From contig CP071494.1 in the NCBI GenBank assembly GCA_017354895.1, positions 4,340,001 through 4,404,000 on the forward strand: 64,000 nt of DNA, written 5' to 3'. This document shows positions 10,692-21,620 of the stretch, piece by piece; the first letter of the stretch is position 1; each line of letters starts with the position of its first letter. Made by a program: the position numbers and the translations under genes. Source of the DNA: Podospora comata (taxonomy: Eukaryota > Ascomycota > Sordariomycetes > Sordariales > Podosporaceae). The notes below the pieces were generated by a model. It ran no database searches and was not told the origin of the DNA. It was given only the letters and a program-made list of their open reading frames with translations.

Positions 10692-10763
10692 TCCGGTATA
10701 GTGTAACGGTTAACATATCGCGTTTTCACCGCGAAGCTCGGGGTTCGATTCCCCGTACCGGAG
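10692..10763 (+). tRNA. tRNA-Glu (anticodon UUC)
   Basis: A 72-base cloverleaf without intron. The acceptor strands TCCGGTA (10692-10698) and TACCGGA (10756-10762) pair perfectly, with discriminator G. The anticodon loop TTTTCAC presents TTC. The T arm has GGTTCGATTCC (B box), and the D arm carries the A box. It reads glutamate codons GAA and, by wobble, GAG. A 15-bp hairpin and a T5 run lie immediately downstream. Confidence 0.95.
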
Positions 10764-10770
10764 TCGATTC

Positions 10771-10803
10771 CATCTCCAACACTCCACAGGAGTGTTGGAG
10801 ATG
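10771..10803 (+). repeat. Perfect 15-bp inverted repeat directly downstream of tRNA-Glu
   Basis: Arms 10771-10785 and 10789-10803 are exact reverse complements separated by the three-base loop ACA. The hairpin begins eight bases after the tRNA 3' end and ends four bases before a T5 run, so it would be part of the primary Pol III transcript if termination occurs there. Confidence 0.8.
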
Positions 10804-10807
10804 ATTG

Positions 10808-10812
10808 TTTTT
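10808..10812 (+). terminator. Probable RNA polymerase III terminator of tRNA-Glu (T5)
   Basis: The first run of five or more T after the tRNA-Glu gene. Pol III terminates at T runs on the non-template strand. Confidence 0.55.
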
Positions 10813-11765
10813 GGTCTTGTGGTATATGTTTTGCTTCATTTGCGTCATCTGCTGCCATGAGGAGGTGTTCCTTCCATTTTTGTGGAATTTGGGCACATGG
10901 CAGGTGTTGCTCCCTCTCTTCATGTTCGTGGCATGCTTTTTTTGGCTTTCCTGGCCCCACCTAGACTTGTCGTTCCTTCCGCAACTGTTGGCCCCACCAT
11001 GCACTTGCACACAGGAGGTTGTGACACCTCGGCTTCGAGTTTACAGGTTTTGTCTTTATACTCATCAATGTCACCGCCGTCAACACATTTTCCAGCAACA
11101 GTTGCTGGAAATGTGCCAACAGCGGCCAGACCGATTGGCAGAAATCCCGAGATCAGCGAGGCGATTGAGACTATCCGTGAACTCTTCTTCCAACACCCCA
11201 CACTCACAATAAAGTGCGACAGCCACCACATCCTCCCAGGCTCCCATCTTGAAGTTCTTCTCATTTTCAGACATCAATATAAGGTGAGGCTCGAGCTCTG
11301 CCCAGACTCGGCAATCGCTGACTGTCTGGGGTGATGCTTGGCATGGTTGTGGTAACCTTTGGTGTGGCTGAATACAGGCGTAACTAAAACATGGTCGTCT
11401 GAGTGTGCTCAACTGGCTGGGTAGAATACGAGCAGATGGCGTAAACGCCTATCCTCAACAACTGATGACTCCGATGGTGTGAATCACCGCCGGCCTGGCC
11501 AGCAGGAAAGAATAAATATCTCTCCCAACAATGCTTGGCAGTCTCACCACCGAGATCTCATCCGCCTTCCACAGAGTCCCAGCATCTCCTGGGCTTTAGC
11601 AAAGGGTACAATGTCGTACTAATCTGTTCTTCAGGTCCGCCGTACTCTCCGCAATCAATACCCTGATGGTTGGTGATGAGAATATCACAATATCTGTTTG
11701 GGGGATTCCTCTGTTTCATTCCATCCTGTATGCTAAATGTGTCTCAAGCCAACATCTAATTGCAT
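10813..11765. other. Spacer between the two tRNA genes
   Basis: About 950 bases. Short open frames exist on both strands but none resembles a known protein. No further RNA gene recognised. Confidence 0.5.
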
Positions 11766-11851
11766 GGTCCGCTGGCGTAATGGCAGCGCGTCTGACTACG
11801 ATTTCATATCAATCCATCAGGAGGTTCCAGGTTCGACCCCTGGGCGGATCG
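11766..11851 (+). tRNA. tRNA-Arg (anticodon ACG), with 14-base intron
   Basis: The acceptor strands GGTCCGC and GCGGATC pair (one G-U), with discriminator G at 11851. The anticodon stem TCTGA/TCAGG encloses CTACGA, which gives anticodon ACG at 34-36. A 14-base intron (11802-11815) sits at the canonical position between bases 37 and 38; removing it gives a 72-base tRNA. The T arm is CCAGG-TTCGACC-CCTGG. The A34 should be edited to inosine to read CGU, CGC and CGA. Confidence 0.88.
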
Positions 11852-11857
11852 TTTTTT
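11852..11857 (+). terminator. RNA polymerase III terminator of tRNA-Arg (T6)
   Basis: Six T residues start immediately after the discriminator base. A small perfect hairpin (ACTCCCA, loop CCCT, TGGGAGT; 11868-11885) follows the terminator. Confidence 0.75.
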
Positions 11858-12444
11858 CTTGCCTGGGACTCCCACCCTTGGGAGTGATAACATTCCACGT
11901 TGTTGATTTTGGTCTGGCAATTCAGTCATTTTTGTTTTAGAAGCGAGAATTAACTCCCCCAAGATGTTTTGTGACTCTTTGGATTCGCTTGGTATCCAGC
12001 CTCGTAAGACGGCAAAAAACACAATCTCAAAAAGACTCGAAGACGTCGAGGACAATCCAGGGTTAGGGTCCCGCCACAAACTCGAATCCCGACTGCGCTC
12101 ACTCTCGGTTTTCTCAAAAAGCAATTTCAGTTGATTTTTTTCCACATCAGTGTGTTTGTTAATAGATTCCCTTGTTTGTACCAATATGTTTGATGCTCTA
12201 TTTTCTCACTATATTTGACGTTCTCGGGAAAAGCGGAGTATCTTGGTCAGCAACAACCATCGGCGGTCCCTCACGGCCGCTGCCGCCGCCGCCGATAGCA
12301 GCGCCGAGACTTTGAACAAGTCGGCCAAACCCACCCACTCACTCACTTGGTCGCTGGGTGAACTCACCTTGCATGCTTGTTTCATAAACTTCAGAAACTC
12401 AAACTTCCCTTGTGAGCACGACTTTTAAATATTTTTATTGCAAC
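11858..12444. other. Spacer upstream of the carnosine methyltransferase gene
   Basis: 587 bases that should hold the promoter of the following gene. A B-box-like word on the minus strand near 12080 lacks a cloverleaf. No gene seen. Confidence 0.5.
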
Positions 12445-13779
12445 ATGGAGGTGGAGGAGGATACGTCATGGAACGGCGTCGAACACACGGGCGATGAGGC
12501 CATCGATGTCGATGAGCTAAGAGTCATGTATTGCGCTGCTGATTCCTTCCAGTAAGTTTTCATCTCACCATCACATCACATACATATTGGATTGAAAATA
12601 TTGATATGAGACGGCAGACAATACCCCCGCCTGGCCCACTACCAAACCACCCACCTCCGCCGGCAGTCCTTCTACTCCCTCCCCCAAGCCCACCTCCGGC
12701 TCCTGTCATCCCCACCGTTCAACTACCTCGAAACGCTTTCCAAAGTCGACGACTGCATCGATTCCAACGCCGAGCTGTCCAGGGCCATCTTCAAAGCTGC
12801 CCTCTCAAACTTCAACCTGGGAGTGCCCGACGAAAAGTCACGGACTGCTACTGGCACCCTTAAAATCCCGGATGAGTGGGCAGGCTGTGCAAAGAATGGG
12901 GATGTGGACAAGGCGAGGAGCACCATTCGTCAGTTCTACCGGGACTGGTCGGCAGAAGGAAAAAGGGAGAGGGATGTCTGCTTCCGGAATGTCTTCAAGG
13001 TTGTTGAACAAGAGCAGAAGAGGTTGAAAGAAGGGGAGAAACTGCGGGTTTTGGTGCCGGGCGCGGGGTTGGGGAGGTTGGTGTTTGAACTGTTTCTACG
13101 GGGGTGTATAGCGGAGGGGAATGAGATTTCCTACCACCAACTGCTGGCTAGCTCTTACATCTTGAACTGCTGCGAGCGGGCGGGGCAGTACGAGGTTTTT
13201 CCTTGGGTGCATGGGTTTTCGAATCATAGGACAAGAAGGGATCAGTTTAGGGGGTACAAGGTGCCGGATGTGCATTGTATGAGCGAGACAATGAGGGTGC
13301 AGGAGGAGACGGGCAGGGTCGGCGAGATGAGCATGACGGCTGCGGATTTCTTGTGCGAGTACGCCAAGGAGGAAAACGCGGGGGCGTTTGATGTGGTGGC
13401 GGCGGTTTTTTTCCTCGATACGGCCCCGAATCTGATTAGGTATTTGGATGTGATTTATGGGTGTTTGAAGCCGGGGGGGGTGTTGGTGAACTTTGGGCCG
13501 TTGCTGTGGCATTTCGAGGGGGTGATGCCGAATAAGAGTGAGAACGGGGCCCATATGAGCGGCGGGGATGATATGACGGGGATTGCGGAGCCGGGGAACT
13601 TTGAGCTGACGGATGAGGAGGTGATGGAGCTGGTGACAAAGGTTGGGTTCGTGGTTGAGTCGAGGGAGACGGGGGTCGAGGCGCCGTATATACATGATAC
13701 CGAGTCCATGCTGCAGACTGTGTATCGAGCCAGTACGTGGGTTGCGAGGAAGCCGGTCATCAAGGCGGATACTTCTTAG
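12445..13779 (+). CDS. Carnosine N-methyltransferase family protein (N2227-like SAM methyltransferase)
   Basis: Two exons, 12445-12551 and 12618-13779, with a 66-bp intron, give 422 residues. The helical N-terminal part (about 36-175) is typical of the family. A class I methyltransferase fold follows, with SAM motif I LVPGAGLG at 181-188, the acidic post-I region GNEISYHQ (about 203-210), the core FDVVAAVFFLDTA and the segment CLKPGGVLVNFGPLLWH. The latter two are hallmarks of CARNMT1 and yeast YNL092W. These enzymes methylate the histidine ring of carnosine or related His-containing substrates. Fungi lack abundant carnosine, so the physiological substrate is uncertain. It converges with the SDR gene only 68 bp away. 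Confidence 0.9.
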
Positions 13780-13847
13780 AGGGTGCATATATTTATCTCA
13801 AAAAAATAAAACAAAAATGCTCAAAATGCTAAATAACAACTCCTCTC

Positions 13848-14752
13848 TCAAAGCTTGGAATCCAACTGCCCCCTAGCCCACATAGCACCACCATCAATGG
13901 CGAAATCAGCACCGTTCACGTGGTTACTCGCCCGACTGCACAGATACACAATCGCACCAGCAATATCCTCCGGTCTCCCTAACCTCCTCATAGGGTTGGC
14001 ATTGGCAAACGCATCATGCCCACCGCTCATCTCCAGCAGCCCATTGCTCATCTTGCTAGGGAAAAACCCAGGGCAGATGCTGTTCACGCTGATATGCCTT
14101 GGGCCCAATTCCACAGCCAAGTTCCTCCCCAGGTGAATAACCGCCGCCTTGCTAGCACTGTACCCATACGTGCCCTGCTTGCCCAAAGTACCAATCCCTA
14201 ACCCAGCCACCGACGCAGTGATAATCACCTTTGACGGCGTTTCAACGCTGGCGTTCTTGCTCATGAGGGGCACGAAGTCACGGATGAGGTTAAAGACGCC
14301 CTTGACGTTGAGGTCCATGACCTTGGCAAAGGCCGAGTCGGAGTGAGTGTCGATGTACTCGCCCCATGTGGCGCCGGCGTTGGCGAGGAGGATGTCGACG
14401 TGGTCGGTGTGCTTCTTCACCTGCTCGACGAGGTGGGTGACGCCGGCTTGGGTGGCGCAGTCGGCCGGCACAGAGATGGCCTTGGCGCCGGGGGAGAGGT
14501 TGGGGAGGGCGTTGAGAGTGGCGACGGCGGATTCGCAGGCGGCGGCCTTGCGCGAGGAGATGAAGACGAGGGAGGCGCCGGATTGGAGGATGCTAATGGG
14601 AGGTGTTAGTGACGTGATTGATACAGACTGACAGGATGAACATACGCAGAAGCAGCACTCAACCCCAAACCACGGGAGCCACCAGTGATGACGGCAACCT
14701 TGCCCTTCAGGGAAAACAGGGACGAGAAGTCCTCGAGCTGAGCTTCGGCCAT
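13848..14752 (-). CDS. Short-chain dehydrogenase/reductase (classical SDR)
   Basis: Two exons, 14646-14752 and 13848-14592, with a 53-bp intron, give 283 residues. The cofactor motif TGGSRGLG lies at 23-30, NAGA at 107-110, catalytic Ser at 163, and YxxxK as Tyr180/Lys184. The PG motif after the active site (SICPGFF) is present, as is the C-terminal DGG. The Arg after the first glycines suggests NADP(H) preference. The fold resembles 3-oxoacyl-ACP reductase and sugar or polyol dehydrogenases; the substrate cannot be read from sequence. The protein begins MAEAQLEDFSSLFSLKGKVA, without an evident targeting signal, so it is probably cytosolic. Confidence 0.9.
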
Positions 14753-15405
14753 TGTATCGGTCTTGGTGTGAGAAAAGATGAGAGATGTAACAGACAGACA
14801 ACTAGAATTGGGACAAAGGAGGTGGATGTTATAATTCCCAGCCCTCGAGGTATGTACCCGCTATATCGCTACCGCCGATCCGGTTCGGTTCCCTTTCCCG
14901 GGGTGGTGGAGCTTAACTCAGGGGGTTTATACTAGATCGTGGAATCTGCGGAGAACCCCAGCCGTGCCTCGGCCTCGGTCCATCACCCCGCCCTTTAAAG
15001 CTACAACTCCGGCTTTAGCCTCGCCCAGGGGGGAGGCTAACCTCGGCGATAAGCACATAGATAAGAGGCAAGCTCTTTGATATCTTGCTGTCTTCACACT
15101 GGCCAATCATCTTACACTATCAGTAACATAAAAAGAAAGACCCAAAGTCTCAAGGATCGAATTGGTACAAAATACGCTCACAAAACTAAGTACAGTAGCT
15201 AAGCTAGCTGGATGGAAATTCCGCAACATCAGAAACCATAAAAGAACAAGGCTGTGGCCTAGGTACCGGTGCTGTTACCAAATTTTGGCGTAGCCTATAG
15301 AGGATGCTCTTCCAACCACAGATTTCGCTTGGGAAAAAAACCCCAAGGCTTCCTGAAAAGCACGTCAACACAAAGCAGCCCCAACGGCCGGTCAGTCTCC
15401 GAATT
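14753..15405. other. Spacer, promoter of the SDR gene and 3' UTR of the HERP-like gene
   Basis: 653 bases between two minus-strand genes. GC-rich near the SDR start. No gene, RNA or repeat recognised. Confidence 0.5.
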
Positions 15406-17713
15406 TTATACCTCCACCAAAGGAGCTTGAGCCTGAGGCTGGGGCTGTACTGGAGACTCCTCTTGCTGCCCATGGTACGCTTCATTTTCATGTCCTGGTT
15501 GCTGCCCTTCCGTCTGGGCCTCCTGGGCTGCTCGAGCAGCGGCCCTCTCCCGTTCGGCAGCCTCTTCAGCAGCTCTCCTCTCCTCCCTTTCCCGCGCCTC
15601 CAGTTGCTGAATATGTCTCTCTGCAACCCCCGGCGCCAAACTGGCCAGAAGCAAGATACCTGCTCTCTCTAGCCACCTGGCCTGGTTTTGTAGCCAATTT
15701 CCATTAGCGTTCCGTCTCTGCGCTACCAACCGCCGCGCAGTCTCCGCCGGATCGGGGTTGCCAGCCTGACCAGCCCCTGCTGGTGCGTTCTGTGCTGGTC
15801 TCTGTTGATTCTGATGTTCCGGATTGGGGATCAGGTTCTCAATATGCTCTCTGATGGGCTGAAACACTTCGTTGACCAAGGCGTTCAAAATCCCTGTATG
15901 GAACGCCAGGAGGATCAGGGACGCTATACTCAACGACAGCCACCGTTCCCATGAGGGGTTGCTGTAGGAGAACCAAAAGGCAAAAGCGGCCAGACGAATG
16001 ATGAGCCACACGGTGGGCCAGGCAGCCAGCACCCACCCTCCAGGGTTGCCCTGATGTCCGAACTGTGGAGGCCGCGCAAGAGGAGGGTTAGCTGGGGCTG
16101 CCACTTGGGCCTGCTGAACCCGATGCCGAAGGCCGTCGACAGGATGAGCCTGGAAACCTGCCTGGGCTTGTCCCTGCTGGGGTTGTACCGGCCCGTGAGC
16201 TGCTGCATTTGGGTTTGGCCAGAGAGGCGGTGGCACCAGTCCGGGTTGCGGCTGCTGGAAAGCCAATGGCATGGGGCTCGGTTGAAAAGGTGGCAGGTAC
16301 ATGGCTGGCGGGGGATAGAACGGAGGTGGGTAGAAAATAGGGCCTGCCATAGGAGGTACGCCGAAAGCCATGGGCTGGTAGACGTGCTGTGGTGGCCTCA
16401 CAGGTAAAGCATGTGGCTGCCGCGAGGTGTACAGATCTAGAGGACTGTTTACCAGTAACGCACGAGGACCAGCCTGGTCGTACAAAATGTGAACCTCGAG
16501 ATCATCCAAGGCCCGAGCTTGGGACTGTCCCTGTTGGCCCTGGGGTTGTGATTGAGATTGACCCTGTGGTGCTACCTGCCGCTGCAGCGGCGGAATACCA
16601 TAGGCACCATGTCTGGTGTGGGGATCTGGGGTCGCAGAACGACTGGCATGTCTGGATACACCGGGAAAGAGAGGCGTAGTCACCCCAGGTTGAATTGGCT
16701 GAATAGGCCCATTGGAATTCGCAAGATTAGCCGCCATGTTTGCTAAGGATGCGCCAGATGCACTTCTTTGCATCGCATCAGTGATGGTTTGCGAGGCCCT
16801 CGCGGCGTCATCACTATGGATCCAGTCACGAGTCTGGTTCGCAGAAGATGGGCGATGACTTCCAGGGTTAGATGTAGGACCGCCCGCTCCTGGAGCAGAG
16901 CCAGCGGCTGGCGCAACGACCTCGTTCTGAACAGTGATGCGTACTTGTTGTCCGTTGGGCCCAACCATATCCCGCGTCAAGGCATGCGCCGGGTGCTCAG
17001 CCCCCATGACCGGGCCGTGGTGTACGCCATCGAGAGGCGGAATACCATATCCAAAGTGCCGTTGAGTATTCATATGCGCTACTTGCCGCTGAAAGGCCTC
17101 CCGCTGAAGGTGAGCACCCCACTGAACCATATCTTGGTGTTGTAGGTGATGGACCATGGGCTGTGGAGGCGGGATAAAGCCGGCGGCTGCCACACGGATT
17201 CCATGCTGAGGGTGAAACTGGATATGTGGCTGGCGGCCAAATGGAGGTTGCGCATGGTTGTTGGGAGGGGCATTCGCATTGCCAGGCGCAGGGCTCTGGC
17301 CACGGTTCGGTGTTGCGAGCTGGGGGGTGTTGCCAGACGGCTGGTTGACAACATCTCTGATCACCATATGAAGAGATTGTTGGTCGCCGCTTGATCGGAT
17401 CTATAGCAACAGCATTAGCACACCAAGTCGAGAGAAAGCGACACAGTAACGTTACACTTACCACCTGTTCTGTAAAGACATCCAACAATGTGTCGGTATC
17501 GCGCTGCAACAGATGACCGCGGTAGATGAATCTGATTTGCTCGTCGGATGGTCGCGAGGGGAGTCCCTCTCGAACTTTGGCCTTGAGCTGGCGCAAAGTG
17601 GTAGCAGCTGGTGTTCGGGCGAAGCTTAGTGAGGTGCCGCTTGGCTGGATGAGGTTGAGGTTAACGACCAAGGGCGCATCCTCCTGTGGAGCGGCGACCT
17701 GCTCGTCTGCCAT
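15406..17713 (-). CDS. HERP-like protein: N-terminal ubiquitin-like domain, long Pro/Gln-rich region, hydrophobic membrane hairpin
   Basis: Two exons, 17462-17713 and 15406-17400, give 748 residues. A ubiquitin-like fold spans about residues 14-100, with LRQLKAKV, IRFIYRGHLL and the terminal hydrophobic strand HMVIRDV. The intron cuts it at residue 84. A long low-complexity region rich in Pro, Gln, His and Ala follows, including Pro-rich runs before the membrane part. About 540-597 is strongly hydrophobic and could form two membrane passes. A Glu/Arg/Ala-rich helix and Gln/Pro tail end the protein. This order resembles HERPUD proteins, which link the Hrd1 ERAD complex to ubiquitin. Dsc3 also has a UBL plus membrane helices but is much shorter. 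Function is inferred from architecture. Confidence 0.72.
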
Positions 17714-18620
17714 GTTTGCTGCTAATATCTGTCGGTCAAGATGATGAGTGGGCAATGGCGACGAGACTGGAGAGAAAAGGTGGGCGGCGCTGTCAATTAT
17801 TCATGGAAGTCAAGAAAGACGCATGCCAGGCACGGACAGTCTGGGGCGCTCGGAGCGTCGATGTTGATGTGGGTGAGGGTGAGGTGGGCGCAAGCAAACA
17901 AGGGAGAGTCAGTCGGTCACGTCGCGGAGAAAAAAGGAGAGACCACGTTGTTGGATAAGAGGGGAGCAAAATCGAACTTGTTGCGTATCCTATTGATGTG
18001 GAGAGGTAAAGTGTTATGTCTGAAATAAAAAAAAGTCCGCTCTTCGCATCGAAGAGAGAGCTGTTGTTGAGCACCACCCACACTCACTGCCTTGCTCTTG
18101 CTCGGTCAGCTTCCAAATTCCACGCTGTCATTCAAGGTGGAGGGTGCCCCAGGTATCGGTACCCGACCCCACGCTGGGTGGCCCCCTGTACACAGGAAAT
18201 CAGCGGAATCACATGTGATTAATCAAACTATTCTGTAAAAAATAGGAGACACATGTACCCACCACACGCGACCAATGGTGCCCCCCCAAACGGCGCCTTG
18301 CCAACCCGGGATAACGGCTCTGGGCGGGAAACACCGTCGCATCCACTGGTTCGCTCTCTCTTTCAGTCTGAAAAGCAAGCTGCGTCATGAGAGTGACGGC
18401 TTGAGCTAATCGTGCAGCTGTGCCGCCCTTGCGACCGGTTTATTTCTTGTGTGACTGACTTTGCGACTTTGCGGTATATCAACGGCCTGAGATTCCCCGC
18501 GCCTGCCCCCAGAGCCGCTGCTATTTTTTTTTTGCAGGCAGGCCAACGATGCAGGTTCGTCAACATACACCGCCTTGCTCCCCTGGTTACGGATGAGAAA
18601 AAGTTATTAAAAGGGGCAAC
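17714..18620. other. Divergent promoter region between the HERP-like gene and psd1
   Basis: 907 bases upstream of both genes. No gene or RNA recognised. Confidence 0.5.
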
Positions 18621-20327
18621 ATGGCGTTTCCTCAGATTGGCCCTGCTTCGATTTCTGTCGGGTTACCTGTAGCTGGGTTGGCTCGCACCACACTCCTTCG
18701 ACGCTCTCAGCGCCTCTCTCACCACCACCTCTCGCAAGCCGCCACTCGTCGGGCACACTCGACACATCGATACGGCCGCCAGCAGCAGCGCCTCTTCGGC
18801 CAACGCTCCTTCTCCCAGCAGTCCCACCGGCCCAAGGCCGACTCCAAAGTGAACGACTCCAAGATTCGGTGGTATCCCATTCCCGTCGGCCTCGGCGTCG
18901 GCTTCCTGGGTCTGGTTCAGTTCTACAAGGTCTACTCGCGGGAGAAGGAACCTCAAGAAAATGGCGAACCAGAGAAGAAGCCAAAAAAGAGGCCACGGGT
19001 GAGGCCCGATGGACCTTGGTACGATATTTCACTCCAGATACATACTTGATCTTGAGACACGAGGACAGAGGACTGACACATGGTTTCCAGGCAGGTGCAA
19101 ATCATGTCGACTCTGCCATTGAAGGCCATGTCTCGGCTTTGGGGCAAGTTCAATGAGCTCGTCATTCCATACCATCTCCGTTCTCCTGGTTTCCGGCTGT
19201 ACTCTTGGTTCTTTGGTGTCAACATGGACGAGATCGAGGAACCGGATATTCGCAATTTCCCCAACCTGGCTGCCTTTTTCTACCGTACCCTGAAGCCCGG
19301 TGCCCGACCCCTGGATCCGAACCCGAACGCTCTCTTGTCTCCCGCGGATGGCCGAGTTCTGCAGTACGGTCAGATCGAAGGCGGCGATATCGAACAGGTC
19401 AAGGGAATGACATATACCATCGATGCTCTCCTCGGTCAAAACAGCCCCTCGCCAAGTCTCTCCAGCAGCCAAGCCTCTCTCGAAAAGCTCATCAAGCCCG
19501 CCGCCCAGCGTGAACTCGAAGGCGACGAAGAACTGGTCAAGAGGGACGAAGAATTCGCCTCGGTTAACGGTATCTCGTACACCCTCCCCGATCTCCTGTC
19601 CGGCAACATGAAGAAGAGAAAGAGCCACAGCTTCGACCAGCCCAAGGACGAATCCGTCACTCCCTCTGCCACCTCCGTCTCTGAAGTCCGCGCCGAGCTC
19701 GAGAAGGGCGAGAAGGCCTGGTACGATTATCTCACCCCCGGCAGCCGTCACGTCCTCTACTACGCCGTCATCTACCTCGCCCCTGGGGATTACCACCGCT
19801 TCCACTCACCCACCAACTGGGTCGTTGAGAGGAGACGCCACTTTGCCGGAGAACTCTACAGCGTGTCCCCGTATCTTCAGCGCACCATGCCCGGTTTGTT
19901 CACTCTCAACGAGCGTGTCGTTCTCCTTGGTCGCTGGCGCTGGGGTTTCTTCAGCTACGTCCCCGTCGGTGCCACCAACGTCGGTTCTATCAAGATCAAC
20001 TTTGACAGGGAGCTCCGCACCAACAGCCTGACGACGGACACCGAGGCCGACAGGGCGGCCGAGGAGGCTGCTCAGCGCGGTGAGCCGTACCTTGGTTACG
20101 CCGAGGCCACGTACGAGGCTGCCAGCCAAGTCCTGAGGGGCCACGCGCTGCGCAGGGGTGAGGAGATGGGCGGTTTCCAACTCGGCAGCACGATTGTTCT
20201 CGTCTTTGAGGCACCTGCTTCGGAGCACGATCCCGAGACTGGCAAGCACACCAGGGGGTGGTCGTGGAATGTTGAAAAGGGGCAGAGAGTCAAGGTTGGG
20301 CAGTCTTTGGGGCAGGTTGATATGTAA
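18621..20327 (+). CDS. psd1: Phosphatidylserine decarboxylase proenzyme, mitochondrial (PSD1)
   Basis: Two exons, 18621-19018 and 19091-20327, give 544 residues. The N-terminus is rich in Arg, Ser and His, consistent with mitochondrial import. A membrane segment near 90-105 (WYPIPVGLGVGFLGLVQFYK) anchors it in the inner membrane. The catalytic domain contains SPADGRVLQYG, the APGDYHRFHSP signature, and the autocleavage motif LGST with Ser499. Cleavage there makes the pyruvoyl prosthetic group and the alpha and beta subunits. The enzyme converts phosphatidylserine to phosphatidylethanolamine. A charged, probably disordered insert (about 245-320) lies inside the catalytic region. The exon junction restores the Trp of DGPW-QVQ. 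Confidence 0.96.
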
Positions 20328-20801
20328 AAGTTGGTATCCAAAACGTCGGGGGAAAGAGGGGGTTTGTATATACCAAAGAGGGATTCGAAAATGTTTTTCA
20401 ACTTTAATCGTGGGTAGATATTTGTGTTTTAATGCGGCAATCAACTTGTTCGTTTATTGATAGTTTTGGGGGTCAGTTCCTATTCTTGCATGTTGGTTGT
20501 GGTTGGAAAAGTTGATAGAAGTTTTAAAAGTGTTGTTAAGATCTTGAAAATTCATCATCTATGATGCTCTATAGGTATATGTACATCTTCTCTCTAGGTT
20601 TCATTCCAGTCGTCTGTATCCGCCATCATTGAATAAAAGGGGGTATTTCGTATTCTCTTAAACTTCTGGAAAAAAAAAAAAAAAAAAAAAAAAACTGTTT
20701 CAACGCCCACTCACGATGTCTTCCACGCCTTGCTCTCAATGCCTGCTTATATTGTGCTTTGCAGTCCATTTCACGTTGTTGCTGGACCTGCTCCCAGCTC
20801 T
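20328..20801. other. Convergent spacer with an A25 homopolymer
   Basis: 474 bases between psd1 and the nitroreductase gene. Contains the A25 run listed separately. Otherwise AT-rich 3' UTR-like sequence. Confidence 0.5.
20670..20694 (+). repeat. A25 homopolymer tract
   Basis: An uninterrupted run of 25 adenines between two convergent genes. It could be a slippage-prone microsatellite or a remnant of a poly(A)-tailed insertion. No target-site duplication is evident. Confidence 0.85.
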
Positions 20802-21620
20802 CTAAGCAGAACCAAAAACCCTGTACTTTTGCTCCAAAGGCCCAAAGGTCTTCTCGCCTGGCTCGCCGGCCTTGCCGCCAAAGACGAGCTGAGCGGAGAG
20901 CTTCCACGTCGACGGGACGGACCACTCCTGCTGGACCTTCTGGTCGACGAGGGGGTTGTAGTGCTGGAGGTTGGCGCCCAGGCCTTCGGCTTCGAGGGCG
21001 GTCCAGACTGCGAACTGGAGCATGGCGCTCGAGTGGCCGGCCCAGGGGTCGAAACTGTTTTTATACGTTAGCAAAAATTTCATATGGGGGGGGGTTGGAT
21101 GGGAAAAGGGGACATACCGATCAGCATAAAGGGCAAACTTTTCCTGCATGCCCTTGACGACGTCCTGGTCCTCAAAGAACAGAACAGTGCCTGCGCCGGC
21201 CTTGAACCCGGCCATGCGGGCGGCCGTCGAGGCGAAGTTCTCCCCGGGGACGATGGACTTGAGGATGGCGGTGGTGATGTCCCAGAACTTGTCGTGCTCG
21301 GCGCCGAGGAGGACGACGACGCGGTTGGATTGGGAGTTGAAGGAAGAGGGGACGTGGAGGAGGGATTCCTTTACGATTTCTTGGACGCGGTCGGTAGATA
21401 TGGGGAGGGTCTTGTTGAGGGCGTAGATTGTGCGGCGGGCTTTGATGTTGGAGAGGAAGCCGTCAGCGCCCTGGACGGCGGGGGTGGTTTTGCTGGAGGA
21501 AAACATCTTGGGGGTAGTAATTGGTGTGGTGATAGGACGGGGAGTAGCAACTCTATAGGTGGTGTTTTTGAGGAGTGTGCGAAGCGGGTGGGCGAATCTC
21601 TGCATAGGAGCGGAAGACAA
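20802..21620 (-). CDS. Nitroreductase family protein, Hbn1/Frm2-like
   Basis: Two exons, 21118-21620 and 20802-21054, give 251 residues. The core contains RRTIYALNK, SSFNSQSNRVVVL, YADRFDPWAGHSSAMLQF and WTALEAEGLGANLQHYNP, matching the FMN-binding nitroreductase fold of fungal Hbn1/Frm2 (oxidative stress, fatty-acid signalling in yeast). The 63-bp intron is a multiple of three and has no stop codon, so a naive reading adds 21 residues; family alignment and a good GTATGT/ACAG pair support splicing. The N-terminus has a Ser/Thr/Arg-rich extension of about 38 residues that could target mitochondria; translation could also start at MFSSSKTT. Redox partner and substrate are unknown. Confidence 0.88.
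   Translation of the reverse strand: MSSAPMQRFAHPLRTLLKNTTYRVATPRPITTPITTPKMFSSSKTTPAVQGADGFLSNIKARRTIYALNKTLPISTDRVQEIVKESLLHVPSSFNSQSNRVVVLLGAEHDKFWDITTAILKSIVPGENFASTAARMAGFKAGAGTVLFFEDQDVVKGMQEKFALYADRYVPFSHPTPPHMKFLLTYKNSFDPWAGHSSAMLQFAVWTALEAEGLGANLQHYNPLVDQKVQQEWSVPSTWKLSAQLVFGGKAGEPGEKTFGPLEQKYRVFGSA

Noticed and set aside
12050-12110. B-box-like GGGATTCGAG on the minus strand near tRNA-Arg
   Set aside because: No A box at proper spacing, no acceptor pairing and no T run, so not a tRNA.
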